A stretch of DNA of 64,000 nt, taken from contig JAUQWZ010000002.1 in NCBI GenBank assembly GCA_030834905.1, forward strand, positions 1 to 64,000, read 5' to 3'. The position numbers and the translations under genes were made by a program. The notes beneath the pieces are model-generated. The model made no database searches. It worked only from the letters and a program-made list of their open reading frames with translations, and had not been told where the DNA came from. How positions within the stretch are numbered: the first letter of the stretch is position 1; each line of letters opens with the position of its first letter. Of the stretch, positions 1 through 8,916 are shown piece after piece. Source of the stretch: Aggregatilineales bacterium. Its GTDB lineage: Bacteria > Chloroflexota > Anaerolineae > Aggregatilineales > Phototrophicaceae.

Positions 1-2325
1 GTCCGCTGCGGAAGTGAGCAGCAAATCGGAAATGCCCAACCAATCTATTGCCGCGTCGTCCAATGTACGCACCGCGTCAACCACCTGTAACGTCCAGACC
101 CCGTTCACATTTTGGAAACTCACGATTGCGGTAGTACTCAGCGCCTCATGGGTTTCTACGACAAGATAGTGACCATCGGCGCTCCACTGGATAGGGATTG
201 TCTTAATATGGGCTGAAAACAGCGCGTCCAGCGAGAGCTTTTCGGCGGTCTGCAAATTGTAAAGGAAGGTCGAGACTATTGAAGACGGATTTCCCGAGAC
301 TTGGTCTCGCAGGTTATTATCATATCCGTCTAACTGAACTAATATCCACTCAGGATAGATCGGATTCCATCTCGCTTGTTCTATGCCGCTTAGATTGAAA
401 TTAGTGACTCCTGGTGGCAGCGGTACATCACTCGTCGGGTTGTCAACTAGGTACGTAAACAAAGGCGTCGTAACGCCGTCGCTCACATTTATTCGCTGCA
501 ACTGATACTGCACAACACCGTTTGTACGGCTATAGCTGATACTCAGAAGTTGGCTATTGTCGGGCGACCATGCTTGCGGATATGAAAAATAGTCTGGAGT
601 GGTCAAAACGTCGGCAAACGACCGGATTGTGAGGTCATAAACGCTGACTGCGGGGACATTCAGGAAATTCAGGAAGGCGAAGGCATTTCCATCTGGTCTC
701 CACACGGGTGATAGCGCGCCGAGATCAATCTGCAAAAGTACGTCAAGGCTGCCGCTGAATGTATCCACCAGCAGGAGTTGATTATCGCCGGGTCCAACCA
801 CAGTGCCGGTGAGATTCCCGGAGATTACAAACTGCCCGTGTAAGGGAATGGTCACTGGCGTTGTGACCGACTCCGTCGGTGTATAGGTAGGGGTATCGGT
901 TGGCGTAAAGGTGAAGGTGTGTGTGGATGTGGGCGGTGTAAATGGTTGCATAAAATATTGTGTGGAATCGGCTTCGGTTATCCAACCCGTTGAACCATCG
1001 CCAAGTTGTACCTGCCACCACTGATAGCCACCTGAGCAAGCATCTCCTCCAACCACCGTTACGATTGTGCCTTGACTCAACGTGCCAAGCTGGGTCGAAA
1101 AGCGGTCAGGATTAGAATGCAGTATCAAACCACTCTCGCCAGCCATGATCTCGGCGTTCTCACCGACCATCAAGCGCGCTGGCAGCGACCATTCGAACAG
1201 ACACGACAATCGGTGGCGCTCATTTTCATCTGCCTGCATGAACCAATCGCCAAAGCTCTCGCGATGAAATTGGTCGCCATTCAAGGTAAAAAACGGTGTT
1301 TCCCGATATTCCCCATCAACCATCTCCGATAGCACATACGCTGCACCCCCTTCATAATCCTGAATAAGGGAGAAAAAGAGGTCGCCTGCATCCAACCAAT
1401 GCTGCGGAATGCGATTCTCGACGATAGCACGTTCCACCAGGGTAACTCCCTGATCGGGAGTAAAGTGAAACGTCAGCATATAAGGCTCCCGCGTATCCTT
1501 GCTACGTGCCTGTACGAGCAAGCGTGTCCCGTCATGGCTCCAATCCCCTGGAGAACATGAGATCCATAAATCTGGTACAAGAGCATCCAGTGAAATATAC
1601 TCATTGGTGTGAAAATTCCACAGTACATTGATATCTGCACGGGTTGGTTCGCCAATATCAAAGGTAGAGTAGTAACCACTCCCACCAAACTGCATTGAGA
1701 GCCAGTCGTCGAATACCGGATTACGCTCGATACGACGCCCGCCTGTCAGTTGAACGCTGGTGGCGTCCGGCGGCAGTGGCATATCCGTTACCGCCGTGTT
1801 CGTTTGCCAACGACGGATCTCTTGAGTGATGTCAGTTGTTGTGTCAATTTGATACAAAGCAACATTTGATGTAAACGCATCAATGATTTGCCCATATTCA
1901 ACAGTCAACCAGTGTGAGTCGTTCGCCCACCCTCTCACATAACTGACATCAAATGGAGTCAAGACCCCCGTAATCGCCTCCGTGGTAAACGTGGTTGTGC
2001 CTGAGTCAACGTCAAGAACAGCGGAGTGAGAACCAATGGTGCTGTAGGCAATGAACTCTCCATCGGGAGACCACAAGGGGCGTGAGTGACTGCTGTATCG
2101 TACCTCGATAGGATTCCAAGTGGCGGCAGTCAAATCGACCATCCCCAACTGCTCTGCTGGCTGTCCAATATCTCGATCACGCACAAACAAACCCTGTACG
2201 GGTTGGTGGATTGTCATCTCAGTCTGGGCTGATGTTGGTGAAAACGTGAGAGTCAGCGCAATGATAACGATGCACCACCCGATCCCTGTGCGAATACGTT
2301 TTTCGATACTTATGAGGATATTCAT
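1..2325 (-). CDS. Secreted PD40/WD40-like repeat protein with an SH3 domain (3' end outside window)
   Basis: Reading the minus strand from an ATG at 2325, the frame stays open for 775 codons to the window edge, so the C-terminus is missing. The first ~33 residues form a signal peptide (basic start, then a hydrophobic stretch ending in TSAQT), so the product is probably exported. Two blocks of TolB/PD40-like beta-propeller repeats are recognisable by phrases such as LWSPDGEFIAY, SPGDWSHDGTRLLV, PVWRPDGNAF and AWSPDNSQLL. Between them lies a bacterial SH3-like segment (about residues 385-445, with GYQWWQVQLGDGSTGWI), followed by a Thr/Pro linker of TPT repeats. It probably binds cell-wall or surface ligands; no enzyme motif is visible. 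Its ATG immediately follows the TAG of the M23 fragment upstream, suggesting the two were once a translationally coupled pair. Function is inferred from domains only. Confidence 0.8.
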   Translation of the reverse strand, partial: MNILISIEKRIRTGIGWCIVIIALTLTFSPTSAQTEMTIHQPVQGLFVRDRDIGQPAEQLGMVDLTAATWNPIEVRYSSHSRPLWSPDGEFIAYSTIGSHSAVLDVDSGTTTFTTEAITGVLTPFDVSYVRGWANDSHWLTVEYGQIIDAFTSNVALYQIDTTTDITQEIRRWQTNTAVTDMPLPPDATSVQLTGGRRIERNPVFDDWLSMQFGGSGYYSTFDIGEPTRADINVLWNFHTNEYISLDALVPDLWISCSPGDWSHDGTRLLVQARSKDTREPYMLTFHFTPDQGVTLVERAIVENRIPQHWLDAGDLFFSLIQDYEGGAAYVLSEMVDGEYRETPFFTLNGDQFHRESFGDWFMQADENERHRLSCLFEWSLPARLMVGENAEIMAGESGLILHSNPDRFSTQLGTLSQGTIVTVVGGDACSGGYQWWQVQLGDGSTGWITEADSTQYFMQPFTPPTSTHTFTFTPTDTPTYTPTESVTTPVTIPLHGQFVISGNLTGTVVGPGDNQLLLVDTFSGSLDVLLQIDLGALSPVWRPDGNAFAFLNFLNVPAVSVYDLTIRSFADVLTTPDYFSYPQAWSPDNSQLLSISYSRTNGVVQYQLQRINVSDGVTTPLFTYLVDNPTSDVPLPPGVTNFNLSGIEQARWNPIYPEWILVQLDGYDNNLRDQVSGNPSSIVSTFLYNLQTAEKLSLDALFSAHIKTIPIQWSADGHYLVVETHEALSTTAIVSFQNVNGVWTLQVVDAVRTLDDAAIDWLGISDLLLTSAAD

Positions 2326-2526
2326 CTAGTCCCGTCCTCCTATGCCCGGTGGCATGTGCATGTCATAACTCAGAATCGGATCGACCCACTCACCCGGTTG
2401 ACCAGGATCTTTATATGGTCGGGTAAACAGATCGCCGGGCGCATCAACATCACTCGAATCAAGTGCCAGTTGATAATGCAAGTGAGTGCCAGTTGTAAAC
2501 CCTATGAGCTGCGCTTCTCCAAGAAG
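2326..2526 (-). pseudogene. C-terminal fragment of an M23 (LytM-type) peptidase
   Basis: About 65 codons ending at TAG 2326-2328 encode the end of an M23 metallopeptidase. The motif GFTTGTHLHYQL carries the HxH zinc/catalytic motif of this family, followed by a hydrophilic tail ending PPGIGGRD. The N-terminal part with the first zinc ligands (HxxxD) is absent: going upstream, similarity stops at about 2520 where IS-derived sequence begins, and no M23 sequence resumes beyond 2802. The gene is therefore a broken remnant. The stop codon abuts the start of the PD40/SH3 gene. A complete M23-PD40 protein is encoded at 12965-14644, so the broken gene and its neighbour may represent a split version of the same architecture. 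Confidence 0.65.
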
Positions 2527-2802
2527 CCGTTGAGACGCAATCTGGCATCGAGCATCGTCGCTGTGTTCAAGTCCAACACGTCCGCTTGCCCAAATTGCTT
2601 GATCCACTGGTGCAGTGTCTTGTTGGAGATGCCCAGTTCGCGGGCAGTACGCGACACGTTCTGGCTGGCTTCCGCCTTCCGCACCGCTTCCCGTTTGAAC
2701 TCGTCTGTAAATTGTGACCCGCTACCCATTTTTTAGTCTCCCTCATCTCGTCCATTGTACTCGCTTAGGAAACTGTTACTCTATTTTATCGGGGGTAGTC
2801 CA
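2520..2802 (-). mobile_element. IS3-family remnant: left end and OrfA N-terminus
   Basis: An ATG at 2729 on the minus strand opens a 75-codon frame whose first ~45 residues (QFTDEFKREAVRKAEAS, then TARELGISNKTLHQWIKQF) are the helix-turn-helix region of an IS3-family OrfA transposase. The similarity ends near the M23 fragment, so OrfA is truncated and OrfB is missing. Upstream of the ATG, the sequence ending at 2802 reads, on the minus strand, TGGACTACCCCCGATAAA, which looks like an IS3-type left terminal repeat starting with TG. The right end could not be placed exactly. The element appears to have interrupted an M23 peptidase gene and then been deleted internally. It cannot move by itself. 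Confidence 0.65.
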
Positions 2803-2955
2803 ATCTTGCTTTGCTATAGTTTGCAAACACGCCCTAGTACCAACGGTTAGTAGATCAATCAACTGCGAAAGTTGTCAAAACCTTATGCTCCAAAGGGTTC
2901 TTTGCTGCCGTACAATTGAAAGACTTGGTTGATTGAGAGTCCATGTGGCATCCAG

Positions 2956-3573
2956 ATGAACCTACCTTCGCATTCAGCTAAGGTTATCTTAATTCTGGTC
3001 GTTTTCCTCGCGCTGGTAAGCAGCCGCAGTGCAGCGCAAGCTGATCCGGTTGGTATTCCTATTCAGTTTGCAGGACGAATCGAGGCAATTTCAGGACCGA
3101 TCATCACAGTCAATCAGCTCTCGATTGATGTCCGCGCCGCCCAGGTTACCACCCCGCTTCAGGCAGGTTCACTAATCGTCGTCCGAGGTCTGTTGTTGGA
3201 CAGCGGGTTGATCGAGGCACAATCGATCTCGCTCTACCTGGCTCCCACGGTGACTCCAACAGCAGTCGAACCGACAGTCCAGGCGACTCAGGCGAGCATA
3301 CCCTTTACACCCGCTTTGACGATGGCACCTGCGGCAACGGCTGCTCTTTCAACCCCATCAATATTCTCAGTCGAAGGAAGTGTACAAGCAGTCGAGCGTG
3401 ACTATGTGCTCGTGAATAATATCCGACTACAGTTTGAGCGACGCGATGCGCTGTTGGACGAACTTCGGGTCGGCGATGTCGTACGGATGGAGGGAAATCT
3501 ATCTCAGTCTGGAGATGGAATGGTGTTCATCGTTACCCGCGTAACCATTTTGAGTCGTGTGGACATAAAATAG
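2956..3573 (+). CDS. Secreted protein with two DUF5666-like beta-barrel repeats
   Basis: From the ATG at 2956 (a TTG at 2929 is an upstream alternative) the product is 205 residues. It starts with a signal peptide (MNLPSHSAKVILILVVFLAL, cleavage likely after SAAQA). Two similar ~60-residue modules follow, at about 40-95 and 140-200: FAGRIEAISGPIITVNQLSID and VEGSVQAVERDYVLVNNIRL, each ending in a VRG/VRMEG strand. This is the pattern of DUF5666-type modules found in exported proteins of unknown role. A Pro/Thr/Ala-rich linker separates them. The gene is the first of a same-strand run leading into three protein kinases, 31 bp before the first, so it may be a surface partner or accessory of that signalling block; this is inference from position only. 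Confidence 0.65.
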   Translation: MNLPSHSAKVILILVVFLALVSSRSAAQADPVGIPIQFAGRIEAISGPIITVNQLSIDVRAAQVTTPLQAGSLIVVRGLLLDSGLIEAQSISLYLAPTVTPTAVEPTVQATQASIPFTPALTMAPAATAALSTPSIFSVEGSVQAVERDYVLVNNIRLQFERRDALLDELRVGDVVRMEGNLSQSGDGMVFIVTRVTILSRVDIK

Positions 3574-3604
3574 ATGAAATACACCGTTGTGGGAGCGAAC
3601 AGCG

Positions 3605-5446
3605 TTGAATCCTGAGGGAAGTCTTATTGGGCAGCGATTGGGGAATTATCTTGTTCAACAGCCGCTCGGTCGTGGCGGCATGGCGCGCGTTTACAAGGGA
3701 CTAGATACAACGCTCAAGCGGCCCGTTGCCTTGAAGCTGATTGAGGAAGGACTCCGTTCATCCGGTACATATGCCCAGCGGTTCGAGCGGGAAGCACAGG
3801 CTGTCGCTAACCTGCGACATCCGAATATTGTCAATGTCTTCTACTTTGGCAATCAGGACAATCTTTATTATTTGGTTATGGAGTATATTGACGGCACCGA
3901 TCTCGATGCCATCATCCGCAATTATACTGACGGCGGCGAACTGATGCCGTATGCCGACGTGATGTGTGTCCTCGAAGCCACAGCTTCGGCACTCGATTAT
4001 GCGCACGGACAGGGTGTCATTCACCGCGACGTGAAGCCAGGCAACATCATGCTCGAGCGATCTGGCCGTCCGGTGCTCACGGACTTTGGTCTGGCGCTAC
4101 GTGTGAGCGAAGGCACGATTGGCGATACGTTTGGGACGCCGCACTACATTTCGCCAGAGCAGGCTCGGAATTCCGCCAACGCGGTGCCGCAGAGTGATTT
4201 GTACTCGCTGGGGGTTGTCGCTTACGAGCTGCTCACAGGCGCGCCCCCTTTCGACGATCCATCGCCAACGGCGCTGGCAATGCAACACCTGATGGCTGAA
4301 GTGCCATCGCCGCGCGTATTTAATCCTCAACTGTCACCCGAAGTTGAGGATGTGCTGTTCAAGCTGCTCGCCAAGACACCCGAAGAACGCTACACTACAG
4401 GGGCGGAATTCTGCACGGCATTGAGGCGTGGGCTGGAAGCGACTCTGCGATCAGCCGATGTGCTGCACCGCAATTTACCTGCGCCACCGCCTGGGGTAGA
4501 GGTGCCTCCTGCACGTCGTCTCTCGATGCAGCCCGCCATTGCCAAAGTTAATCAGGAGTTGGCAATGCAGCAGGCTAAAGGTCAGTCGATAACCTGGTCG
4601 CCTGACACGGCACAGGTGCTGCGAACAGCATGGAGAAAAGTTAGCTCTAGCAATCGGCTGCCTTACGTCGTGGCGACGAGTATCACTTTGATCGTGTTGG
4701 CAGTCATTGCGTTGGCACTGTCGGCTGGGGCAGGCGGGCTGACTTCAGCCCCAACCATCACCAGTGGAGCCACACAGATCGCTGCTGCCGCAGTGACGGA
4801 GGAGCCGTCGCTTATAGCCACGGATGTTCAGTCACCGGCACTGACCAATACGTCTGTGCCGTCGACGGCTATCCCAATTCTGCCGAGCGCAACGGCCATT
4901 CCTCCAACAGCCACACCGGAACCGCCGAGCCAGACGCCTGTGCCGCCGACAGCGGTTCCGCCAACTGACCTTCCAGCTACGCCGATCCCACCGACATCGG
5001 AACCACCTACCGCAGAGCCGCCGACAGCTGCGCCCATCGTGCCAACGGACCTCCCGCTGGGACCAACGGCTGCCCCGGCTGACTGGCTGCCTGTGTCGTT
5101 CGTCTACAACAATGAAGGCTTCTGGTGGCTCAACAACGCCTCCCAGAGCATCAGCGCTCAGCCCATCCGTTTTGAGCGCATTGGGGGATCACATGCCTTC
5201 AGTGGTAGCCGCTGGGCATTCTGGACGATGGAACCGGGCCGTTGTATGGAGATTCGTTTTGCTGATGTGGGTAATCCGCAGCGTCCGAATGGATGTCGGC
5301 CCAATGCCTTTTTTACACCTACCCGCAGCCAGGGTATTGATTTCTGGACAGGTAGCGGACAGTTTCGCGCATTGTGGAATGGAACCGAGATTGCCGTCTG
5401 TGAGATCGCAGCAGGGCAGTGTAGTGCCTTTGTGCCACCCGGATGA
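3605..5446 (+). CDS. Transmembrane Hanks-type Ser/Thr protein kinase (PknB-like) with extracytoplasmic sensor domain
   Basis: A phosphotransferase of the PknB type that phosphorylates Ser/Thr residues in the cytoplasm. The kinase domain fills the first ~280 residues: Gly-rich loop LGRGGMARVY, Lys in PVALKLI, catalytic loop HRDVKPGN, metal-binding DFG in LTDFGLAL, and activation-segment end GTPHYISPEQA. All key residues are present, so it should be active. A single membrane helix (about nt 4660-4740) is followed by a long Pro/Thr-rich stalk and a ~120-residue C-terminal domain with four cysteines (from nt 5086) that resembles the end of the kinase at 7160-8815. The start is uncertain: TTG at 3605 has GGGAG 11 nt upstream, while GTG at 3587 would add six residues. 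It belongs to the kinase/hydrolase run 2956-8815. Confidence 0.9.
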   Translation: MNPEGSLIGQRLGNYLVQQPLGRGGMARVYKGLDTTLKRPVALKLIEEGLRSSGTYAQRFEREAQAVANLRHPNIVNVFYFGNQDNLYYLVMEYIDGTDLDAIIRNYTDGGELMPYADVMCVLEATASALDYAHGQGVIHRDVKPGNIMLERSGRPVLTDFGLALRVSEGTIGDTFGTPHYISPEQARNSANAVPQSDLYSLGVVAYELLTGAPPFDDPSPTALAMQHLMAEVPSPRVFNPQLSPEVEDVLFKLLAKTPEERYTTGAEFCTALRRGLEATLRSADVLHRNLPAPPPGVEVPPARRLSMQPAIAKVNQELAMQQAKGQSITWSPDTAQVLRTAWRKVSSSNRLPYVVATSITLIVLAVIALALSAGAGGLTSAPTITSGATQIAAAAVTEEPSLIATDVQSPALTNTSVPSTAIPILPSATAIPPTATPEPPSQTPVPPTAVPPTDLPATPIPPTSEPPTAEPPTAAPIVPTDLPLGPTAAPADWLPVSFVYNNEGFWWLNNASQSISAQPIRFERIGGSHAFSGSRWAFWTMEPGRCMEIRFADVGNPQRPNGCRPNAFFTPTRSQGIDFWTGSGQFRALWNGTEIAVCEIAAGQCSAFVPPG

Positions 5447-5506
5447 TTCGCAAGGCGACATTCAACACTGGTTAACGGTATATCAGGGTAAGAAGACGGA
5501 GCGTTT

Positions 5507-6361
5507 GTGGTGACTATTGGGAATCTATTTGTAGGTCAGCAGCTTGGCGATTACGTCATTGAGTCGTTGCTGGGACAAGGTGGCATGGCTCAGGTGTATA
5601 AAGCGGTTGACCCCAACCTGAACCGCCGTGTTGCCATCAAGGTCATCAATCCCGGTGTCGCCGAAGACCCCGAGTACACCAAACGCTTTAAGCGCGAAGC
5701 GCAGGCAGTCGCCAAGCTCAATCATCCCAACATCGTCAGCCTTTTTCAGTTTGGCATTGTCGATAGCGTTTATTTCATGGCGATGACGTTCATTGACGGT
5801 GTTGACGTCGAATGGTTGATTAAGGACTGCCTTCAGGAAAATCGGGTGCTTGCTTATTCTGATACCCTCAAAATTCTCACCCAGATCGCGTCTGCCCTCG
5901 ATTACGCGCATCGTCACGGTGTGATTCATCGTGACGTGAAACCAACCAATATGCTCGTCAATAAACAGGGACGCGCTTTTCTCACGGACTTTGGTTTGGT
6001 GCGTGACATGGCTATACCGACGCTGGGGGAAATCTTCGGCTCACCCGAGTACATTTCACCGGAACAGGCAATCAACTCGGCGAAAGCGGTACCGCAGAGC
6101 GATCTGTATTCTCTGGGCGTTGTCCTTTTCCAAATGCTCACAGCGAGCGTTCCTTTTTCTGGCGGACACCCGAACGACATCGCTATGAGACACATCGAAG
6201 AACAGCCGTCATCTCCGCGTATGTTTAACCCAAGCCTATCGCCCGCACTGGAAGCAGTCGTCATGCACGCCCTGGAGAAAAAGCCTGAGTACCGTTTTCA
6301 ATCGGGCGCAGAGTTCATCGCTGCATTGCGTCAAGCCGTCAAAGCGGGCACGGAGGGTTGA
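5507..6361 (+). CDS. Soluble Hanks-type Ser/Thr protein kinase
   Basis: A 284-residue protein that is almost exactly one kinase domain: LGQGGMAQVY loop, VAIKVI lysine, HRDVKPTN catalytic loop, LTDFGLVRD metal site and GSPEYISPEQA. No membrane helix or extracellular part follows, unlike the two flanking kinases, so it is probably cytosolic and may act downstream of, or together with, the membrane-anchored ones. GTG codons at 5507 and 5510 are both possible starts; GGAG at 5498-5501 supports this position. The stop overlaps the ribosome-site region of the hydrolase gene that follows, implying one transcript. The substrate is unknown. Confidence 0.9.
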   Translation: MVTIGNLFVGQQLGDYVIESLLGQGGMAQVYKAVDPNLNRRVAIKVINPGVAEDPEYTKRFKREAQAVAKLNHPNIVSLFQFGIVDSVYFMAMTFIDGVDVEWLIKDCLQENRVLAYSDTLKILTQIASALDYAHRHGVIHRDVKPTNMLVNKQGRAFLTDFGLVRDMAIPTLGEIFGSPEYISPEQAINSAKAVPQSDLYSLGVVLFQMLTASVPFSGGHPNDIAMRHIEEQPSSPRMFNPSLSPALEAVVMHALEKKPEYRFQSGAEFIAALRQAVKAGTEG

Positions 6362-6366
6362 ACGAA

Positions 6367-7155
6367 ATGAGCGCGCAGGCATTTGAGGTTGATGGTCTAT
6401 ACGTCGAATACTACCCTGGCGCGGATGGCGGAATGGGCAGCCCGCTGCTGTTCATTCACGGCTCGTGGGGCGGTAGCTGGATGTTCCAGAACTATATGGT
6501 GTATCTCTCCAATGGCGGCTGGAACTGCTATGCGCTGAATTTGCGTAACCATTACAAAAGCTACAAAACTGAACTCAACGGCATCACTCATTACGAGTAC
6601 GCCCACGATGTGATTGCAGTAGCAACGCAGCTACCTGCCCCTCCCGTTTTGATCGGGTTTGGCATGGGAGCGCAGCTTGTGCAGCTCGCTATCGGCATGA
6701 AGTGTCCGGCAGTTGGAGCAGTCTTCATCAGCGCCAAACGTGCCTTCATCACGCCACAGGAAGTGCCAGAACATATCGCCGACCTACCGCAATTGTTACT
6801 GCCAACACCCATTCCGCCCGCCCGCGACCTATCGCCTAAGGTGCTTTCCACATTTAATACACTGATGGCGGAAGAAGTTGAGCCGCGCTCCAGCGTGTTG
6901 GCGCTGCTGCGGGGTGCCTATCGCAGTCCTTACAATGCCATCCAAGTGCCGTACCTTGTACTCAATGGCGAGCAAGATGAAGCGATCGCTGGGCAGGAGA
7001 GCAGAGAATTGGCGAGCATCTATCAGGGACCAGGTACGCTAAAGATTATTCCCGGTGCTGGTCACGAGGGGATTCTTGCCGGCACTTACTGGCGGGAGGC
7101 AGCCAACGAACTGAATACATGGTTGCAAACCTACAACTTCCACCAGCGGAGGTGA
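6367..7155 (+). CDS. Alpha/beta-hydrolase fold protein lacking the nucleophilic serine
   Basis: 262 residues from the ATG at 6367 (GGAGGG at 6352-6357; a TTG at 6358 is too close to it). The fold is clear: LLFIHGSWGGSWMF oxyanion-loop region near the N-terminus, late acid in LVLNGEQDEAI and histidine in IPGAGHEGIL. At the nucleophile elbow, where active members have GxSxG, the sequence reads IGFGMGA, with Gly in place of Ser. The acid and His are retained. The protein is therefore probably not a classical esterase or lipase; it might bind a ligand or partner, or use other chemistry. It lies between two kinase genes with 5-bp gaps on both sides, which points to a role in the same signalling system. 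No specific family name can be given. Confidence 0.8.
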   Translation: MSAQAFEVDGLYVEYYPGADGGMGSPLLFIHGSWGGSWMFQNYMVYLSNGGWNCYALNLRNHYKSYKTELNGITHYEYAHDVIAVATQLPAPPVLIGFGMGAQLVQLAIGMKCPAVGAVFISAKRAFITPQEVPEHIADLPQLLLPTPIPPARDLSPKVLSTFNTLMAEEVEPRSSVLALLRGAYRSPYNAIQVPYLVLNGEQDEAIAGQESRELASIYQGPGTLKIIPGAGHEGILAGTYWREAANELNTWLQTYNFHQRR

Positions 7156-7159
7156 TAGC

Positions 7160-8815
7160 GTGGCAGTACAAGGCGACAGCCTGCTCGGAAAATCCTTCGA
7201 CGAATACCGTATTGAAAAGCCACTTGGTGCAGGTGGAATGGCAAAGGTGTACCGTGCTCTTGATGTGAAACTCAAACGGTACGCTGCACTCAAAGTCATC
7301 GCGCCCGACCTCCGAAATATGGAACAGTATGCGGAACGATTTGAGCGAGAAGCGCAGTCCATTGCCAGGCTGGAACACGCCAATATCGTGCGCATCTATC
7401 GCTTCGGCGAAGTCGACAACATGTACTACATGGCGATGCAATACGTCGAAGGTGCTGACCTCGGCACGCTGATTAGGGGTTACAAAGCATTGGGCGAGGT
7501 TATGCCAATAGGTGACGTACAACGCGTACTTCAGGATATTGGCAGCGCGCTTGATTATGCGCACAGCCGTGACGTCATTCATCGTGATGTAAAGCCGAGT
7601 AACATGATGGTGGATAACACAGGGCAGGCGCTGCTGGCTGATTTTGGGCTGGCATTGCTTGCCGATCTGGGTACTCGCGGCGAAATACTTGGATCGCCTC
7701 ACTATGTCGCGCCGGAACAAGCCATTTCGTCGTCGGATGCCTTGCCGCAGAGTGATCTTTACTCGTTAGGCATCAGTTTGTTTGAGATGCTGACGGGAGA
7801 TGTGCCCTTCACGGGTGACCAAGTGATCGACGTTATCGCACAGCACATCAACGAGTCAGTGCCCCCGCCGAGTCGTCTGAACGGAGCGATCCCTCCGTCA
7901 GTTGATGAGGTTGTCTTAAGAGCGACGGCAAAAGATCCCTATGAGCGCTTTCAGACCGGCGCGGAAATGACAGCAGCGTTTCGGGATGCTGTCGATCACT
8001 GGCAGGAGAATGAGCATCCGGTTAGGGGTATGGTACGGCGTCCATCTCTGGTGCTGCTGCCCCAGCGAGTTCATACCTACCTCGAGCAAACTGCTGAATC
8101 CACGTTGCAAGAACCTGTATCGGCGATGGTTACAACTACGCCAGCAGGCGAAATTCCAACACAGACCGCTCCAACGCACGGATTGTCTGCGGACGCCGTT
8201 TCTACGACCCGAACTAAAAGCCCATGGCGCGGAGCGCTGGTGTTTTCCGCCATTGTGTTTGTCATCGGGCTGGGAGTGGTGCTGGCGCTCAGCGCATCGC
8301 GTGGGAACGGAGCAGTTCCCACGCCGACAGCAGCAAATGAAGCTGCGGTGGCTCCCATAATGAATTCGAGCGTCGCACCCACGAATATTGCCGAAGTCAC
8401 TCAGATGGCTGCGCCTACCTTGTTACCCACTGCTGCGCCCGCTGAGATCGCTGCTATTCCTGCATATACAGCGCGTTACGCGCTGCTCATCTCACGGCAT
8501 GGCGATAACAGCTTATATGTGATGAATTTGACACTCGATCCATTCCCCTTAGCCCCCTTACGTCTCGGTACTGAGAATACCGCGATTGCTGGCAGTGAGT
8601 GGGGGGTGGAGCAACTGGAAAATGGAACCTGCATTTCAGTGTGGCGAGCATCGGGCGATTTTTTGCCGCCTGATGCCCGCTGTACGGTGATTGGGATGCG
8701 AATTCCCCGTGACGGCGCTCAGGTATTCTGGGGTACTGCATTTGGCGTCTACTACAATGACGTGCTGGTTGCCATATGCGAAGAAGATAACTGCCTGGTT
8801 CGCATCAATGTCTAG
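7160..8815 (+). CDS. Transmembrane Hanks-type Ser/Thr protein kinase with extracytoplasmic sensor domain
   Basis: A 551-residue PknB-type kinase. The GTG start at 7160 is set by a strong GGAGGTGA at 7148-7155. The kinase domain (about residues 14-280) has LGAGGMAKVY, AALKVI, HRDVKPSN, LADFGLAL and GSPHYVAPEQA, so the catalytic set is complete. One membrane helix lies at about residues 355-380 (LVFSAIVFVIGLGVVLAL), then a Thr/Ala/Pro stalk. The last ~115 residues form a domain with four cysteines (in GTCISV, ARCTVI, AICEED, DNCLVR) that lines up with the end of the kinase at 3605-5446, including Trp and Phe-Trp positions. The shared domain is probably a ligand-sensing module outside the membrane. 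It is the last gene of the kinase run. Confidence 0.9.
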   Translation: MAVQGDSLLGKSFDEYRIEKPLGAGGMAKVYRALDVKLKRYAALKVIAPDLRNMEQYAERFEREAQSIARLEHANIVRIYRFGEVDNMYYMAMQYVEGADLGTLIRGYKALGEVMPIGDVQRVLQDIGSALDYAHSRDVIHRDVKPSNMMVDNTGQALLADFGLALLADLGTRGEILGSPHYVAPEQAISSSDALPQSDLYSLGISLFEMLTGDVPFTGDQVIDVIAQHINESVPPPSRLNGAIPPSVDEVVLRATAKDPYERFQTGAEMTAAFRDAVDHWQENEHPVRGMVRRPSLVLLPQRVHTYLEQTAESTLQEPVSAMVTTTPAGEIPTQTAPTHGLSADAVSTTRTKSPWRGALVFSAIVFVIGLGVVLALSASRGNGAVPTPTAANEAAVAPIMNSSVAPTNIAEVTQMAAPTLLPTAAPAEIAAIPAYTARYALLISRHGDNSLYVMNLTLDPFPLAPLRLGTENTAIAGSEWGVEQLENGTCISVWRASGDFLPPDARCTVIGMRIPRDGAQVFWGTAFGVYYNDVLVAICEEDNCLVRINV

Positions 8816-8916
8816 GTGTACAGTCCCAAAGTGAGATGGGACGGGCTGAGCCAAAGCCGGTGCATTGATAGCAAGCCTGCAATCGTGCCATCGGTGACGG
8901 TGAGCGTACCATCAAA

